From: Lineus longissimus
Taxonomy: Eukaryota > Nemertea > Pilidiophora > Heteronemertea > Lineidae
Assembly: GCF_910592395.1 (NCBI RefSeq)
Contig: NC_088321.1
Span: forward strand, 8,620,001 to 8,684,000
Reading direction: 5' to 3'
DNA: 64,000 nt
Below, piece after piece: positions 59,501 to 64,000 of the stretch. The first letter of the stretch is position 1, and each line of letters begins with the position of its first letter. Made by a program: the position numbers and the translations under genes. Below the pieces are notes generated by a model. The model was not told where the DNA came from. It ran no database searches and was given only the letters and a program-made list of their open reading frames with translations.

Positions 59501-62500
59501 ATTCTCTCAGTCTGGGTAGTCTCATGTGACAGCCCCCAGATTGGGATCGGTATAATGATTTTAATATCAATAAGCGAGTTCTTCCACTTGAACGTTCAAA
59601 CTCTTTGTTTTGTTAATCAATGTAAGTTGTTTTTTATCAAAAACCTGCATCAAAATATTAATAACTTGGTAAATATTACTTGTTTACATGAAAAAAGAAT
59701 ATATACATAAATAAATCATAATAAAGTTCAAGTGTTTTTGTCGAATTCATGGCTCTGGATTTTATACTGTTTTATGAGTTTGAGCCTGCGAGAAGCTATG
59801 TTCAACGGTAGTTGATAAAGCTTGGAATCAGTGAAACCATGTAACCAGTGATAAACCTTGGAATAGTCAGTTCTAAACCGTGGAATCACTGTGCAAGTAC
59901 CGCGTGAAATCGGGCGCGTTCCTTCCACGATTTATACCCTCCCAACTGCCAATCTCGTCCCAGCTGACTTTATTGATAGCAATTTGCCAGTAGTTCCAGA
60001 ATCAACCTTTTTGTGGAGGATGACGTCATCATTGAATGCATTGGAAATGTGTTGTTGTCGTTAAAAAATAAACTTATATTCATGACGGACCGCCATTTGC
60101 AAATATCTAATTATTGCTCTTCGATGAAAGCAAAAGTAAGCTTTTGTGATTGTTTTGTATTTCATATACGAAAATAAAACGTTTTTATTAGAAGAATCAT
60201 TTGTATATATAATGCTCTGATATTGCTCAGTAGATATGACAAACATGCACACGGGAATCACTAAAAAATGTGTCCGCTTAGAACTGGTTACATCACGAAA
60301 ATATCTCTACATCCCTCGATGTGTACATGAATATGTACGAAATCGCTCACAGCGAAGGTATTTATTCACATTTTTCATCTCCAAACCCGGCTAAAACCTT
60401 CAGTAATAAACCTTCATCTACGTTTCTACGGATAAGTGCCAGCCGGTACTGCATGATGTAGTCAATCTTCTCTGTATCACCCTGTATGATAACACCGCTC
60501 CGTAGTTCAAATAGGCCTCGTGTGGTGGCGTAGTAAGCGGAGCGCTGATTGGTCCATATCATGGGTGTGTGGTGGGCGTGTCGTGATGTGCATGCCTATA
60601 TTTGGGAGATCAGTAATGTACACTGGAGGCGAGGTATGACTGGGTTGTTCTAAAATATAGATTATTGAATCGGATATGCGACTGATTTCTAAACTACCGT
60701 TAAATTCCGATCTGATCATGTAAAAATAAGCTCCAAATATTGATTCGTAACCACCTTAGGTTCAAATGGCATTATTTCATGTTTTTATGCATTTTTAGGA
60801 CTGATTCCAAGGTTTATCACTGGTTTCAAGGTTTCACTGGTTCCAAGCTTTATCACCTACCCTGCTCAACACATTTCATGTACATTTTCTACAACATTGT
60901 TCCATAGATTTTTCATGAAGATGGTTTGTACGATGCACAACTGGAATTTCCAAAATCCTATTGTGCCCACACAGTGTGACTCAAGCATGTCATTTTTCCC
61001 GCAGCAAAGGGGTTAAAATCCTTTCCTTTAATAAGACTTTCGTTGCATCCCGGTTCACATTTGTTACTCATCTGTTTCTTCAGGAAATAATCAAAATATC
61101 CAACCTCAGGCACCAAGAATAGTCGCTGGACCACTAAACCTCACCGTGTCGGCAGGAAATTCCGTCACGCTCGAATGTTTGGTCTCAGGTTATCCATCTC
61201 TTCAAGTCAGCTGGACGCGGCAAGGTAGGTGGCGCTACAAGAGACATTGCAAAAATTGGACGATTGTAAAGAGATGGCATGGGTCCAAATCTGATCAGGG
61301 CTCAGTTGTTCAACACAAGTTCAGTCACAAATTTGCTGTTATCTCCATTAGTTCAATCCATTAGACCTCAACGCCAAGATTAACGGATCAATGGCATCAT
61401 TTAGGGCATTATTACCTATCTGTAGGCTGCCCGGTCGCTTTCCACTCTACAGTATTAGTTCCCATCTACAATTCTACATAAAATGGAGAAATTAAAATCT
61501 GACCGAATTATCACACGATTCCAATTTCAATCCTAACTGGAACCTCTGTGCAGCGGTCATCATAGTGCGGTTCAATATATTGATGACACACTGTGCAGAA
61601 GTAAACACCTTGATCGTGACGTCACCATGACTTCTATGATGACAATGGAATAACATTGCATCGTTATAGTGGCAGTGACTTACAGTTTGACCTTGGTGGA
61701 CTCTGCCGGCCTGTGCCAGGCTGATCCCCGTGTCAGGCTGTGTGTGTGCTTAAAACAATGAATACTGTAGTTTTCTACTTTATGTAAGAGTTGAAAAGGA
61801 ATGGAAGGAAGTGCGAAAAACACCAACATAGGAATAGGTGACAAATAAAACAAATTCATTGAGAGAACGAAAACTTTATTTCCTTAGTGCCAAGTTAGCA
61901 CCTGACCTCACCACCAGGTCCATTGCTGCATCAAGCTTCCAGTTTTGTCGTCGAAAATCTTAATGAATAATGTTTCGCCTCTCTTCCACCAGATGGCAAA
62001 CAACGCCGTGGCCGTATTGTTGGTCAGGGTAATCTCGAAATCACCTCTGTCTCGCATCGAGATGCTGCAGCCTATACCTGTCACGCCAAAGTTGCCGGAT
62101 TCTCGCGGGAGGTCCAGTCCACTGCCACACTTAGCATCATTTGTAAGTCCTTATTTGTACTTTTTGCATGAATCCGCCTCATACATATTTATCTGGATTT
62201 ATAGATTTTCTTACCCTAGCTGTTTCAAAAAGATTTTTCAATCATATTTGGTTGAAAATGACCGCCAAAATCGTTCTTGAAATCAAAATAGTGACTTTTT
62301 GAAGGCCTCAACATGCGTTAAAAAAAATTGAAATTTTGTCTTTGAGTTTGAAAATTTCTTATTGAATTGAATTTGAAAATTCGAAATTGGGTAAATACTG
62401 AATATTAATTTCAACAGCGCCATTGAGTAGCCCGATATGCAATTACTATTAATACCAAGTTGAGAGTTACTGAATTTCTATTTTCCAGAGCCACCATGCA

Positions 62501-63829
62501 GTTAATACGACCGGTTTACTCCTTTCAGGCGCAAAAAAACCCTTTTGAATATCTGATGGCACCTATCCTAAGGAAACTTGGGTTAATGTTCGTCTCCCCA
62601 GCCCTGTATACAAACCCTTGGGACATTTCCCCTCATTTGCTGAAGTACAGATGTACATCACCTTTAAGTCAGCACCTGTGATTTACCATTACTGTCACGG
62701 TCGGTTGCAGCATCGTACTACTAATAATTTGTGCGAATAGAAATAACACTCTGAAATCTTAACATCGAGGTTGTAGTGCACACCTCGGAGATGACAATGC
62801 TTTTATTTTGCGTCGGCAAGATATAACAACCAATGAACGTGCGAGTTTGGATATTGTCATTCCGAGAGTCAAGTGCGAGTGATGTTCTTTTTTTGCACCA
62901 GAACTTCAGCCAATGAGGGGTTATGTTTAAGGGGGTTTGACCATTTATTCCTCAGGATGGTTGGAACCAAGTCTCATCTCCTTGTGTCGCTGGTGACAAT
63001 AGCTTGCAACTAACAACTCAAGTCAAAAAGAGGTCCTCACTGAAGGCCAGGAACTGGATAGAAAAGTCTTGTTGTGCGACACTAGCTATACGAAGTCTGT
63101 CTTAGCCATAAGCAAATGTACATGAGCAGATTATATTTTGTTGTGACATAGAAATTTGATATGCTCATTCCTGCTTCTGTTTTTAGCTCCACCAGTAATA
63201 CGACAAGCACCAACGAGTCTCAATCAGGTCACTGCAGGGACGGTGCGCTTGGTGTGTCAGATTGAGGAAGGGGTTCCCACACCCACGATTCGCTGGCTCA
63301 AGAATAACGATGTACTTCACATTAACGGCCGAATCAAGGTTAGTGTAAACTCTATAAAACATGTAGGTCAGGGATGGTCAGGGATGGATCCAGGAGCAGG
63401 GAAAAAAGGGGACGTGCTCTACGTTTCTCGTCAAAATTCGTGGTGTGCTCCAATATTTTATGGTCAGATTCGAAGATTTCATGAATTAGAGGGGCGTGCA
63501 TTTGATTATATCAAGGCACGGAAAAGTTGTGGTTTATTGTCAGGGTCTCGATCCAACTGCTGTTGAGAATATCCTGCGTATAACTTGCCGCACAGCTTGC
63601 GCAAACAGAATATAGGTTGTGCATAGCCTAGGCAAAGGTTTGTCAGTTGTGATCAGGACTGTACAATGATAGTTTCTCTCAAATTTGCAATTCTCTTTAC
63701 AGGAGATGTCCGACTCGGTCCTTGTAATATCACAGCTTGACTATTCTGATGCAGGTTATTATCAATGTATCGCCACAAATGCAGCAGGAGAGACTAAATC
63801 GGCGGCGAGGCTTCAAGTCAAGAAAGTTG
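26209..63829 (+). CDS. PRTG-like: Protogenin/IGDCC-like immunoglobulin superfamily receptor, seven internal exons, 3' partial
   Basis: Seven exons encode about 396 residues forming four I-set Ig domains. Exon phases agree at all six junctions (1/1, 2/2, 1/1, 1/1, 1/1, 0/0), every intron starts GT and ends AG, and each domain keeps its Cys...Trp...Tyr-x-Cys core. The family consists of single-pass surface receptors with four Ig domains, fibronectin-III repeats, a membrane helix and a cytoplasmic tail, acting in neural development and adhesion. Recalled protogenin features present here are GGVARL before the first Ig2 cysteine, WEF in Ig2, SGVLQIYNVS, VAGPLN-T at Ig3, AGT-R-VCQ and NGRIK in Ig4. 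DCC/neogenin fit less well, but IGDCC3 and IGDCC4 are not excluded. Ig1 has one exon and Ig2-Ig4 two each. Missing: the signal-peptide exon (5') and everything after Ig4, expected past the right edge. The first intron is 31 kb; the others are 0.4-1.9 kb. The span includes introns; exons are listed separately. Confidence 0.85.
26546..27055 (+). mobile_element. Helentron-like element, AGCTCACC family, 5'-truncated copy F
   Basis: This copy matches 6150-6670 from TATGTACTCTCTACAACATC onward. It ends GGTGAGCACATGGTCCCTGG then ACCATTTCATT with an ATGGTCC...GGACCAT hairpin. Its detectable similarity starts about 8 bases inside the intron, directly behind the Ig1 donor GTAAGTATC. Confidence 0.65.
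27240..27475 (+). repeat. Degenerate module array (AGCCCTGTGTGGGATCTAGC type), part 1
   Basis: Blocks such as GAGAGCTAGCTATACCCTGT, CAGCAGAGCCCTGTGTAGGA and TTTAGCTTGTCTTTGTGGCG recur with drift at 28270-28520 and 29395-29480. Spacing is roughly 95-110 bp within arrays, suggesting an old, decayed minisatellite. Confidence 0.55.
27513..27576. repeat. Perfect hairpin, 26-bp arms, 12-base loop
   Basis: 27513-27538 (CTGTTGACTGTGCTTTAAGA start) and 27551-27576 (ending AAAGCACAGTCAACAG) are exact reverse complements around AGGCATGGCGCC. Nothing else ties it to a transposon. Confidence 0.92.
28270..28520 (+). repeat. Degenerate module array, part 2
   Basis: Two diverged modules: GTAGAGCCCTGTGTTGGATC with TAGCTTGTGGTTGG, and CAAAGCCCTGTGTGGGACCT with AGCTTGTGGTAG. 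ATGCCCTGTCAGC closes the second. Same family as 27240-27475. Confidence 0.55.
28712..29057 (+). repeat. Palindromic repeat (GAATTGATACCTCACTG family), copy 3
   Basis: GAGGAATTGATACCCAACTG at 28717 opposes CAACAGTGAGGTATCAATTT near 28839. CACCAAAACTGC pairs with GCGGTTTTGGTG. The tail to TCTAGATGTTTTAG is shared with copy 2. Confidence 0.65.
29395..29480 (+). repeat. Degenerate module array, part 3
   Basis: CTGCCAGCAAAGCCGTGTGT, GGGATTTAGCTTCAGGTTGG and CCTATACTACGAATGTATGA match the modules at 27240 and 28270. Confidence 0.5.
29625..29790 (+). repeat. Dispersed repeat ending AAAGGGTTAA, copy 2
   Basis: GATCGTCTGCTCTGCAGTTT, AGGTGGCGTGCAGGTAG and TATGGCGGTCTCGAGTAATC, then GGCAGTTAAAGGGTTAA, parallel to 24830-24995. 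Confidence 0.5.
30433..32909. mobile_element. MULE-like non-autonomous transposon carrying a 22-bp minisatellite
   Basis: Terminal inverted repeats of about 30 bp: left GGGATACCCTAAACTAAGAG, and from the right GGGTCACCCTAAACAAAGAG, both continuing into CAAGAGCCA. A perfect 9-bp duplication TGTTTACTA flanks the element (30424-30432, 32910-32918), matching Mutator-type insertion. Its 2477 bp hold the 48-copy array (30704-31760) and non-repetitive flanks with short unidentified frames (30496-30703, 32637-32867). No transposase domain was recognised. Confidence 0.75.
30704..31760 (+). repeat. 22-bp minisatellite, about 48 copies
   Basis: The unit is GCTGCAGACAACCCCTATCA plus AG. Variation sits at three places: GCTGCAG/GCGGCAG/GCTAGAG, ATCAAG/ATCCAG/ATCCCG, and rare GACA/GAAA. 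The length 1057 bp is 48 units. Because 22 is not a multiple of three and the unit has no stop, one frame stays open for 426 codons and reads a 22-residue peptide repeat; this is a by-product of the array, not evidence of a gene. Confidence 0.95.
32920..33465. other. No gene recognised; C17 tract at 32941-32957
   Basis: A pure poly-C run follows the MULE-like element. The rest shows no supported feature. Confidence 0.45.
33515..33730 (+). repeat. Local duplication, ~137-bp period
   Basis: GGTTGATGCTAACTGTTTAC with ATGATGAATCGTGGCTGGCT (33517-33580) recurs as GGTTCGATGCCAACTGTCAC with ATGATGAATCGTGGCTTGCT (33661-33720). Probably related to the AGCCCTGTG modules. Confidence 0.6.
34395..34815 (+). 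repeat. Dispersed CATGATAACTGCA-type repeat, copies
   Basis: ATGCCAAGTTTCAGTGAATT, ATCATAACTGCACTACAGCA and TTTACCTGGGCCAC (34405-34485) and a second partial block ACTACAGCATTGTGTATAAA (34735-34760). Same family as 20255. Confidence 0.5.
35560..35880 (+). repeat. Degenerate ~90-bp tandem repeat, three to four copies
   Basis: GTGCCTCAATTTCAGATTTT appears at 35641 and 35701, and TTCCTCAATTTCTGATTTTT at 35785. GAAAAGGGTTTA-TTTGACA-CAGAAATAGAA precedes each. Copies vary in length. Confidence 0.7.
36386..36563. mobile_element. Tigger/pogo-like MITE, 178 bp
   Basis: The left end CAGTGGAAACTCCCTTAGCG and, reversed, the right end CAGTAGAACCTCTCTATTAA continue into GGACAC. TA borders both ends (36384-36385, 36564-36565). 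GGACACCTCTC-ATTA-GGACA motifs inside are typical of pogo/Tigger-type termini. No transposase. Confidence 0.75.
36600..37185. other. No recognised feature
   Basis: A 78-residue frame at 36829-37065 has no family match or splice context that I can support. Confidence 0.35.
37190..38280 (-). mobile_element. Helentron-like element, ATTATGCCCCC family, reversed
   Basis: Its right edge holds GCCCCCACTATGGCGGGGGC (38252-38271), the 5' hairpin when read on the minus strand. Next comes a GCGGCGGCGGC core (38219) and several ~130-bp modules with GGCCATATTGAATTTCGGA and TTCTTGAGTTATAGTCC. A second core (GCAGCGGCGGCGG near 37587, followed by CATAATGCCCC) suggests two elements or a tandem pair. The far end is not resolved. 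Confidence 0.5.
38290..41859. other. 3.6 kb without a supported gene or repeat
   Basis: AT-rich sequence. Poly-A/T runs occur near 38430 and 39960. Small frames on both strands lack exon context. Confidence 0.4.
41860..42281. mobile_element. Harbinger-like MITE, 422 bp
   Basis: The inverted ends (about 25 bp) start AGCCTGTAGCACACTAGCCG at the left and AGCCCGCAGCACACTAGCCG from the right. TAA flanks both sides (41857-41859, 42282-42284), the 3-bp target expected of PIF/Harbinger. The interior repeats GCCGCC-AACTTCGGCG and ACGCCA motifs and has no transposase. Confidence 0.75.
42290..43125. other. No gene recognised; G-rich tract near 42577
   Basis: GGGGTGGGGGGGGGGGGTAG is the only feature that stands out. 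Confidence 0.4.
43134..44253 (+). mobile_element. Helentron/HINE-like element, AGCTCACC family, copy B
   Basis: It matches 1988-3125 almost base for base: the same 5' hairpin (AGCTCACCTC ttcgca GAGGTGAGCT), a shorter GTC run (43177-43220), the same three modules and the same end GGTGAGCACAATGGCCCTGG then CCATTTCATT. The opposite-strand 78-residue frame with poly-Asp is a by-product of the GTC run. Flanks differ from copy A, so this is transposition or retro-copying, not duplication of a block. Confidence 0.72.
44300..44410 (+). repeat. Dispersed CATGATAACTGCA-type repeat, copy
   Basis: AATTTCAACAGTGCC, TAAATACTGAGTTTTA and ATAATAACTGCATTACGGCA follow the family order. Confidence 0.5.
44535..45372 (+). 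mobile_element. AGCTCACC family, 5'-truncated copy G
   Basis: It starts inside a module (GGTGACCTGTGACAATGAAT) and holds two and a half modules with CTTGGCCACCAGGGGCCGG (44586), AACCAGGGGGCCAAAAC and AGGTCACAGAGGTCA (45028-45042). It ends GGCGGTGAGCAAAATTTCAT. The 5' hairpin and GTC run are absent. Confidence 0.6.
45375..45970. other. No recognised feature
   Basis: The 87-residue frame at 45508-45771 is unsupported. Confidence 0.35.
45972..46166. mobile_element. TA-type ~195-bp MITE, copy 2
   Basis: The ends CAGTCCAAATCACAAGTGAC and, reversed, CAGTCTAAATCACTATTGTC match copy 1 (18401-18594). The right flank is TA; the left is GA, probably mutated. Confidence 0.65.
46500..46700 (+). repeat. 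Dispersed CATGATAACTGCA-type repeat, near-complete copy
   Basis: TGTAAATACCTACTGAATAT, TTTCAATTTTGCTG, GCATGCATGATAACTGCTCT and ATTTCCCTGAGCCA occur in the same order as at 62350-62500. Confidence 0.6.
46705..48985. other. 2.3 kb without a supported gene
   Basis: No exon pattern. A MITE-like end CCACGAAATTATTGAGGGCG (minus strand, near 48435-48455) next to TACTGTAAAA was noted, but its partner end was not found. TATGGAGTATGGAGTG-type repeats lie at 47370-47410. Confidence 0.35.
49008..50662 (+). repeat. 33-bp satellite array, about 26 copies, split by an insertion
   Basis: The unit is CCTGATTTTCCACAGAAATA then CCACCCCATAAAG. One diverged copy lies at 49008-49030 and about 25 at 49821-50662. 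The 788-bp foldback element sits between them. The unit length is a multiple of three, so one plus frame and three minus frames stay open for 200-309 codons (KPDFPQKYHPI on the plus strand). All are passive products of the array. Confidence 0.93.
49031..49818. mobile_element. Foldback transposon, 788 bp, arms about 340 bp, 6-bp TSD
   Basis: The two halves are long imperfect reverse complements: TATGGGCCGTGAAAA at the left end, TTTTCACGGCCCATA at the right. The spacer of about 55 bp lies around 49380-49433. Arms contain ~101-bp internal duplications (49111 and 49212: CCTCAAATAGACGTCTTCAC) and a second internal terminus in the right arm (49681-49688). CATGAA flanks both ends (49025-49030, 49819-49824). 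Removing the element and one CATGAA restores an exact 33-bp satellite unit. No transposase. Confidence 0.85.
50756..52884 (+). mobile_element. Helentron-like element, AGCTCAGCTGAC family, candidate full-length
   Basis: It starts TTTTTAGCTCAGCTGACAAA (5' hairpin GCTGACAAAGTCAGC), then GTCCGTCCTTCCATCCATCC. It ends CAGCTGAGCGCCAGGCCCTT then GGGCCTCTTGTT, where AGGCCC-TT-GGGCCT is the 3' hairpin. GCTCAGCTG at the start and CAGCTGAGC at the end are inverted. The 2.1-kb interior is unique here with no Rep/helicase motif, so it is either a non-autonomous member or two ends that happen to flank other DNA. Confidence 0.5.
52459..52549. repeat. Perfect palindrome, 31-bp arms, with an inserted extra arm copy
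   Basis: 52459-52489 and 52519-52549 are exact reverse complements. Between them 52497-52518 is another exact copy of the right arm's first 21 bases, so the left arm can pair with either (loop TTAAAA for the inner one). Confidence 0.93.
52890..53765. other. No recognised feature
   Basis: GTGCATTATATGCATTGG and GTGCATTAAATGCATTAC recur about 230 bp apart (53327, 53554). No exon was supported. Confidence 0.35.
53772..54042 (-). mobile_element. tRNA-derived SINE, minus strand
   Basis: Read on the minus strand it begins GGAGCTGTGGTGGTGTAGTG. It has an A-box-like TGGTGTAGTGGCTTGGG (54013-54029) and a B-box-like GTTTGATTCCC (53973-53983), spaced as in tRNA promoters. The ~200-bp unrelated body ends in GATAAAGTGCTATATAAAAC. 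The 3' part does not fold as a tRNA, so this is a SINE and not a tRNA gene. Confidence 0.7.
54045..54985. other. No recognised feature
   Basis: No exon or repeat signature was supported. Confidence 0.4.
54990..55175 (-). repeat. Dispersed CATGATAACTGCA-type repeat, reversed copy
   Basis: CTGTAGCACAGTTATTATGC, AAATTTGTTGATACTTGGTA and CAATTACAAATTTCAAAT are the reverse complement of blocks at 46500-46660. Confidence 0.55.
55180..55795. other. No recognised feature
   Basis: AT-rich; the lysine-rich 67-residue frame at 55243-55446 is unsupported. Confidence 0.35.
55803..57514 (+). mobile_element. Helentron/HINE-like element, GGCTCACC subfamily, copy H with five modules
   Basis: It starts TTTTGGCTCACCGTAAGGGG and has GTCGTCGTCGTTGTCGTCG at 55844-55880. 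Five modules follow with period about 302 bp (CACCAGGGGG at 56003, 56305, 56607, 56911, 57205). It ends GGTGAGCACAATGGCCCCTG then GCCGTTTCATTT. Modules two and three are nearly identical, pointing to recent tandem expansion inside the element. It ends 85 bp before the Ig2 exon. Confidence 0.7.
57599..57758 (+). CDS. PRTG-like: Ig domain 2 exon, N-terminal half
   Basis: A 160-bp exon with acceptor CTTTTCAG (AG 57597-57598) and donor GTAAGTTT at 57759. It is entered in phase 1 and left in phase 2. It encodes LSRFTSDFHPVAVETGGVAR, then LVCNITG with the first Cys and WEFDRSPLPL with the core Trp. RLVCNI and WEF are protogenin-like. NIT is a possible glycosylation site. The last AA joins the A at 59014 to make Lys. 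The acceptor lies about 85 bp after the end of the Helentron-like repeat 55800-57514. Confidence 0.87.
57780..58640 (+). repeat. Decayed ACCACTGGAACAT-type tandem repeat in intron
   Basis: Variants of GGTTACCACTGGAACA recur about every 12-24 bp at 57790-57955 and again at 58236-58310 and 58480-58625. The TTAA-flanked MITE at 57961-58229 splits the array. Confidence 0.65.
57961..58229. mobile_element. TTAA-flanked MITE in the Ig2 intron
   Basis: The left end AGCTGAAGGGTCAACTATAT and, reversed, the right end AGCTGACAGGTCAAATATAC continue as inverted repeats through GAGCTCTC-GGAA-ATTCGTGAT. TTAA flanks both sides (57957-57960, 58230-58233). Confidence 0.65.
58722..58905 (+). mobile_element. tRNA-derived SINE, plus strand
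   Basis: The A box TGGCTCAGTGGG (58743-58754) and B box GGTTGGATTCC (58790-58800) have tRNA-like spacing. The downstream GTGTTCCCGGGTATCTGGTT plus TCCTCC resembles a conserved body domain seen in invertebrate SINEs. The arms do not close into a full tRNA cloverleaf. Confidence 0.65.
59014..59141 (+). CDS. PRTG-like: Ig domain 2 exon, C-terminal half
   Basis: A 128-bp exon with acceptor TTTCTTTCAG and donor GTGAGA at 59142, phase 2 in and 1 out. It encodes YFQLSSGVLQIYNVSTSDAG, then LYRCKAFNTA with the second Cys and REISVNVSG as strand G. It completes the fold begun at 57599. NVS occurs twice as a possible glycosylation site. The final G joins GA at 61084 to give Gly. Confidence 0.88.
59805..60865. 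mobile_element. Element with ~60-70-bp inverted termini in the intron before Ig3
   Basis: GATAAAGCTTGGAATCAGTG (59813) and TAACCAGTGATAAACCTTGG are mirrored by CCAAGGTTTATCACTGGTTT and CACTGGTTCCAAGCTTTATC (60809-60855). About 1 kb lies between, without recognised coding. No clear TSD. Confidence 0.55.
61084..61224 (+). CDS. PRTG-like: Ig domain 3 exon, N-terminal half
   Basis: A 141-bp exon with acceptor TTTCTTCAG and donor GTAGGT at 61225, phase 1 on both sides. After a short linker (NNQNIQPQAPR) it encodes IVAGPLNLTVSAGNSVTLEC with the first Cys, then VSGYPSLQVSWTRQ with the core Trp. The reading frame stays open past the donor to 61364, but the Ig pattern stops exactly at the splice site, so the extension is intronic. 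Confidence 0.86.
61993..62142 (+). CDS. PRTG-like: Ig domain 3 exon, C-terminal half
   Basis: A 150-bp exon with acceptor CTCTTCCACCAG and donor GTAAGTCC at 62143, phase 1 on both sides. It encodes DGKQRRGRIVGQGNLEITSV, then RDAAAYTCHAKVAG with the second Cys and STATLSII as strand G. The usual Asp-x-Gly before Tyr-x-Cys is D-A-A here, a tolerated variant. The exon lies in a different frame from the open frame that starts at 61945. Confidence 0.86.
62340..62505 (+). repeat. Dispersed CATGATAACTGCA-type repeat, copy in the Ig3-Ig4 intron
   Basis: GGGTAAATACTGAATATTAA, TTTCAACAGCGCCATTGAGT and CTATTTTCCAGAGCCACCAT follow the family order. Confidence 0.5.
63187..63338 (+). CDS. PRTG-like: Ig domain 4 exon, N-terminal half
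   Basis: A 152-bp exon with acceptor TGTTTTTAG and donor GTTAGT at 63339, phase 1 in and 0 out. It encodes PPVIRQAPTSLNQVTAGTVR, then LVCQIEEGVP with the first Cys, TIRWLKNNDV with the core Trp and ending NGRIK. AGT-R-VCQ and NGRIK are the closest local matches to recalled protogenin. The open frame continues to 63566 but loses domain character at the donor. Confidence 0.88.
63703..63829 (+). CDS. PRTG-like: Ig domain 4 exon, C-terminal half
   Basis: A 127-bp exon with acceptor TTCTCTTTACAG and consensus donor GTAAGTCG at 63830, phase 0 in and 1 out. It encodes EMSDSVLVISQLDYSDAGYY, then QCIATNAAGE and SAARLQVKKV. It completes Ig4 with the classic D-A-G-Y-Y-Q-C motif. The next exon, expected to start the fibronectin-III repeats, lies beyond the window. 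Confidence 0.88.
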
Positions 63830-64000
63830 GTAAGTCGTAACGTATGAAAATACTTGTTGTTGAAGATGTCATATCGAAAGCGGCATTTGCTGAAAAAAGA
63901 TCGATATCTTTGTTTACAAAATGATGTCATTCTGACATCATGCAAAACTTTATAATTCTCCATGTTTGGGTGCGCGTATGATGCTCAACAGAGGATGGCG

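Noticed and set aside
26209-63829. DCC or neogenin as the gene identity
   Set aside because: Shared four-Ig layout, but local motifs in Ig2-Ig4 match remembered protogenin better. Not fully excluded without a tree.

Overview
This is eukaryotic genomic DNA. It contains spliced exons with GT/AG borders, very long introns, dense degenerate transposons, tRNA-derived SINEs and LINE 3' ends, and no bacterial-style operons. The repeat families suggest a marine invertebrate: elements beginning TTTTTAGCTCACC or AGCTCAGCTGACAAAGTCAGC, with (GTC)n cores and GGCC hairpin ends. I associate such families with molluscs, brachiopods and invertebrate deuterostomes. I cannot name the species or settle the phylum.

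The only gene I can support is on the + strand and runs off the right edge. Seven exons (26209-26538, 57599-57758, 59014-59141, 61084-61224, 61993-62142, 63187-63338, 63703-63829) join in a consistent phase pattern and encode four consecutive I-set immunoglobulin domains, about 396 residues. Domain order, spacing and local motifs (SNGSLYI-like, GGVARL.C, WEF, SGVLQIYNVS, VAGPLN.T, GNL.I, AGT.R.VCQ, NGRIK) fit the protogenin/IGDCC branch of the DCC-neogenin family better than DCC or neogenin itself. The signal-peptide exon and the fibronectin-III/transmembrane part were not found; the latter should lie beyond 64000. Ig1 and Ig2 are separated by a 31-kb intron.

Positions 1-26208 (upstream intron or intergenic) and the 31-kb intron are repeat-rich. 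The commonest component is a group of Helentron/HINE-like non-autonomous elements: a 5' hairpin, a (GTC)n or GC-rich microsatellite, ~300-bp internal modules, and a short 3' GGCC hairpin just before a TTCATT or CTTGTT end. Two copies 41 kb apart (1988-3125 and 43134-44253) are nearly identical. One copy begins within about 10 bp of the Ig1 donor site and another ends about 85 bp before the Ig2 acceptor. Their modules carry a CTCF-like core (CCACCAGGGGGC) and an AGGTCA direct repeat with 3-bp spacing.

Several insertions have readable target-site duplications: a 2.48-kb MULE-like element carrying 48 copies of a 22-bp minisatellite (9-bp TSD); a 788-bp foldback element inserted into a 33-bp satellite (6-bp TSD); foldback elements armed with ~15-bp AATTCGTCCCC repeats (9-11-bp TSDs), one nested inside a mariner-like element; a Harbinger-like MITE (TAA); TA-flanked MITEs; and three TTAA-flanked MITEs, one sharing its TTAA with a piggyBac-like remnant. 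Two LINE reverse-transcriptase C-terminal fragments (minus strand) and two tRNA-derived SINEs complete the set. No rRNA, functional tRNA or CRISPR array was seen.
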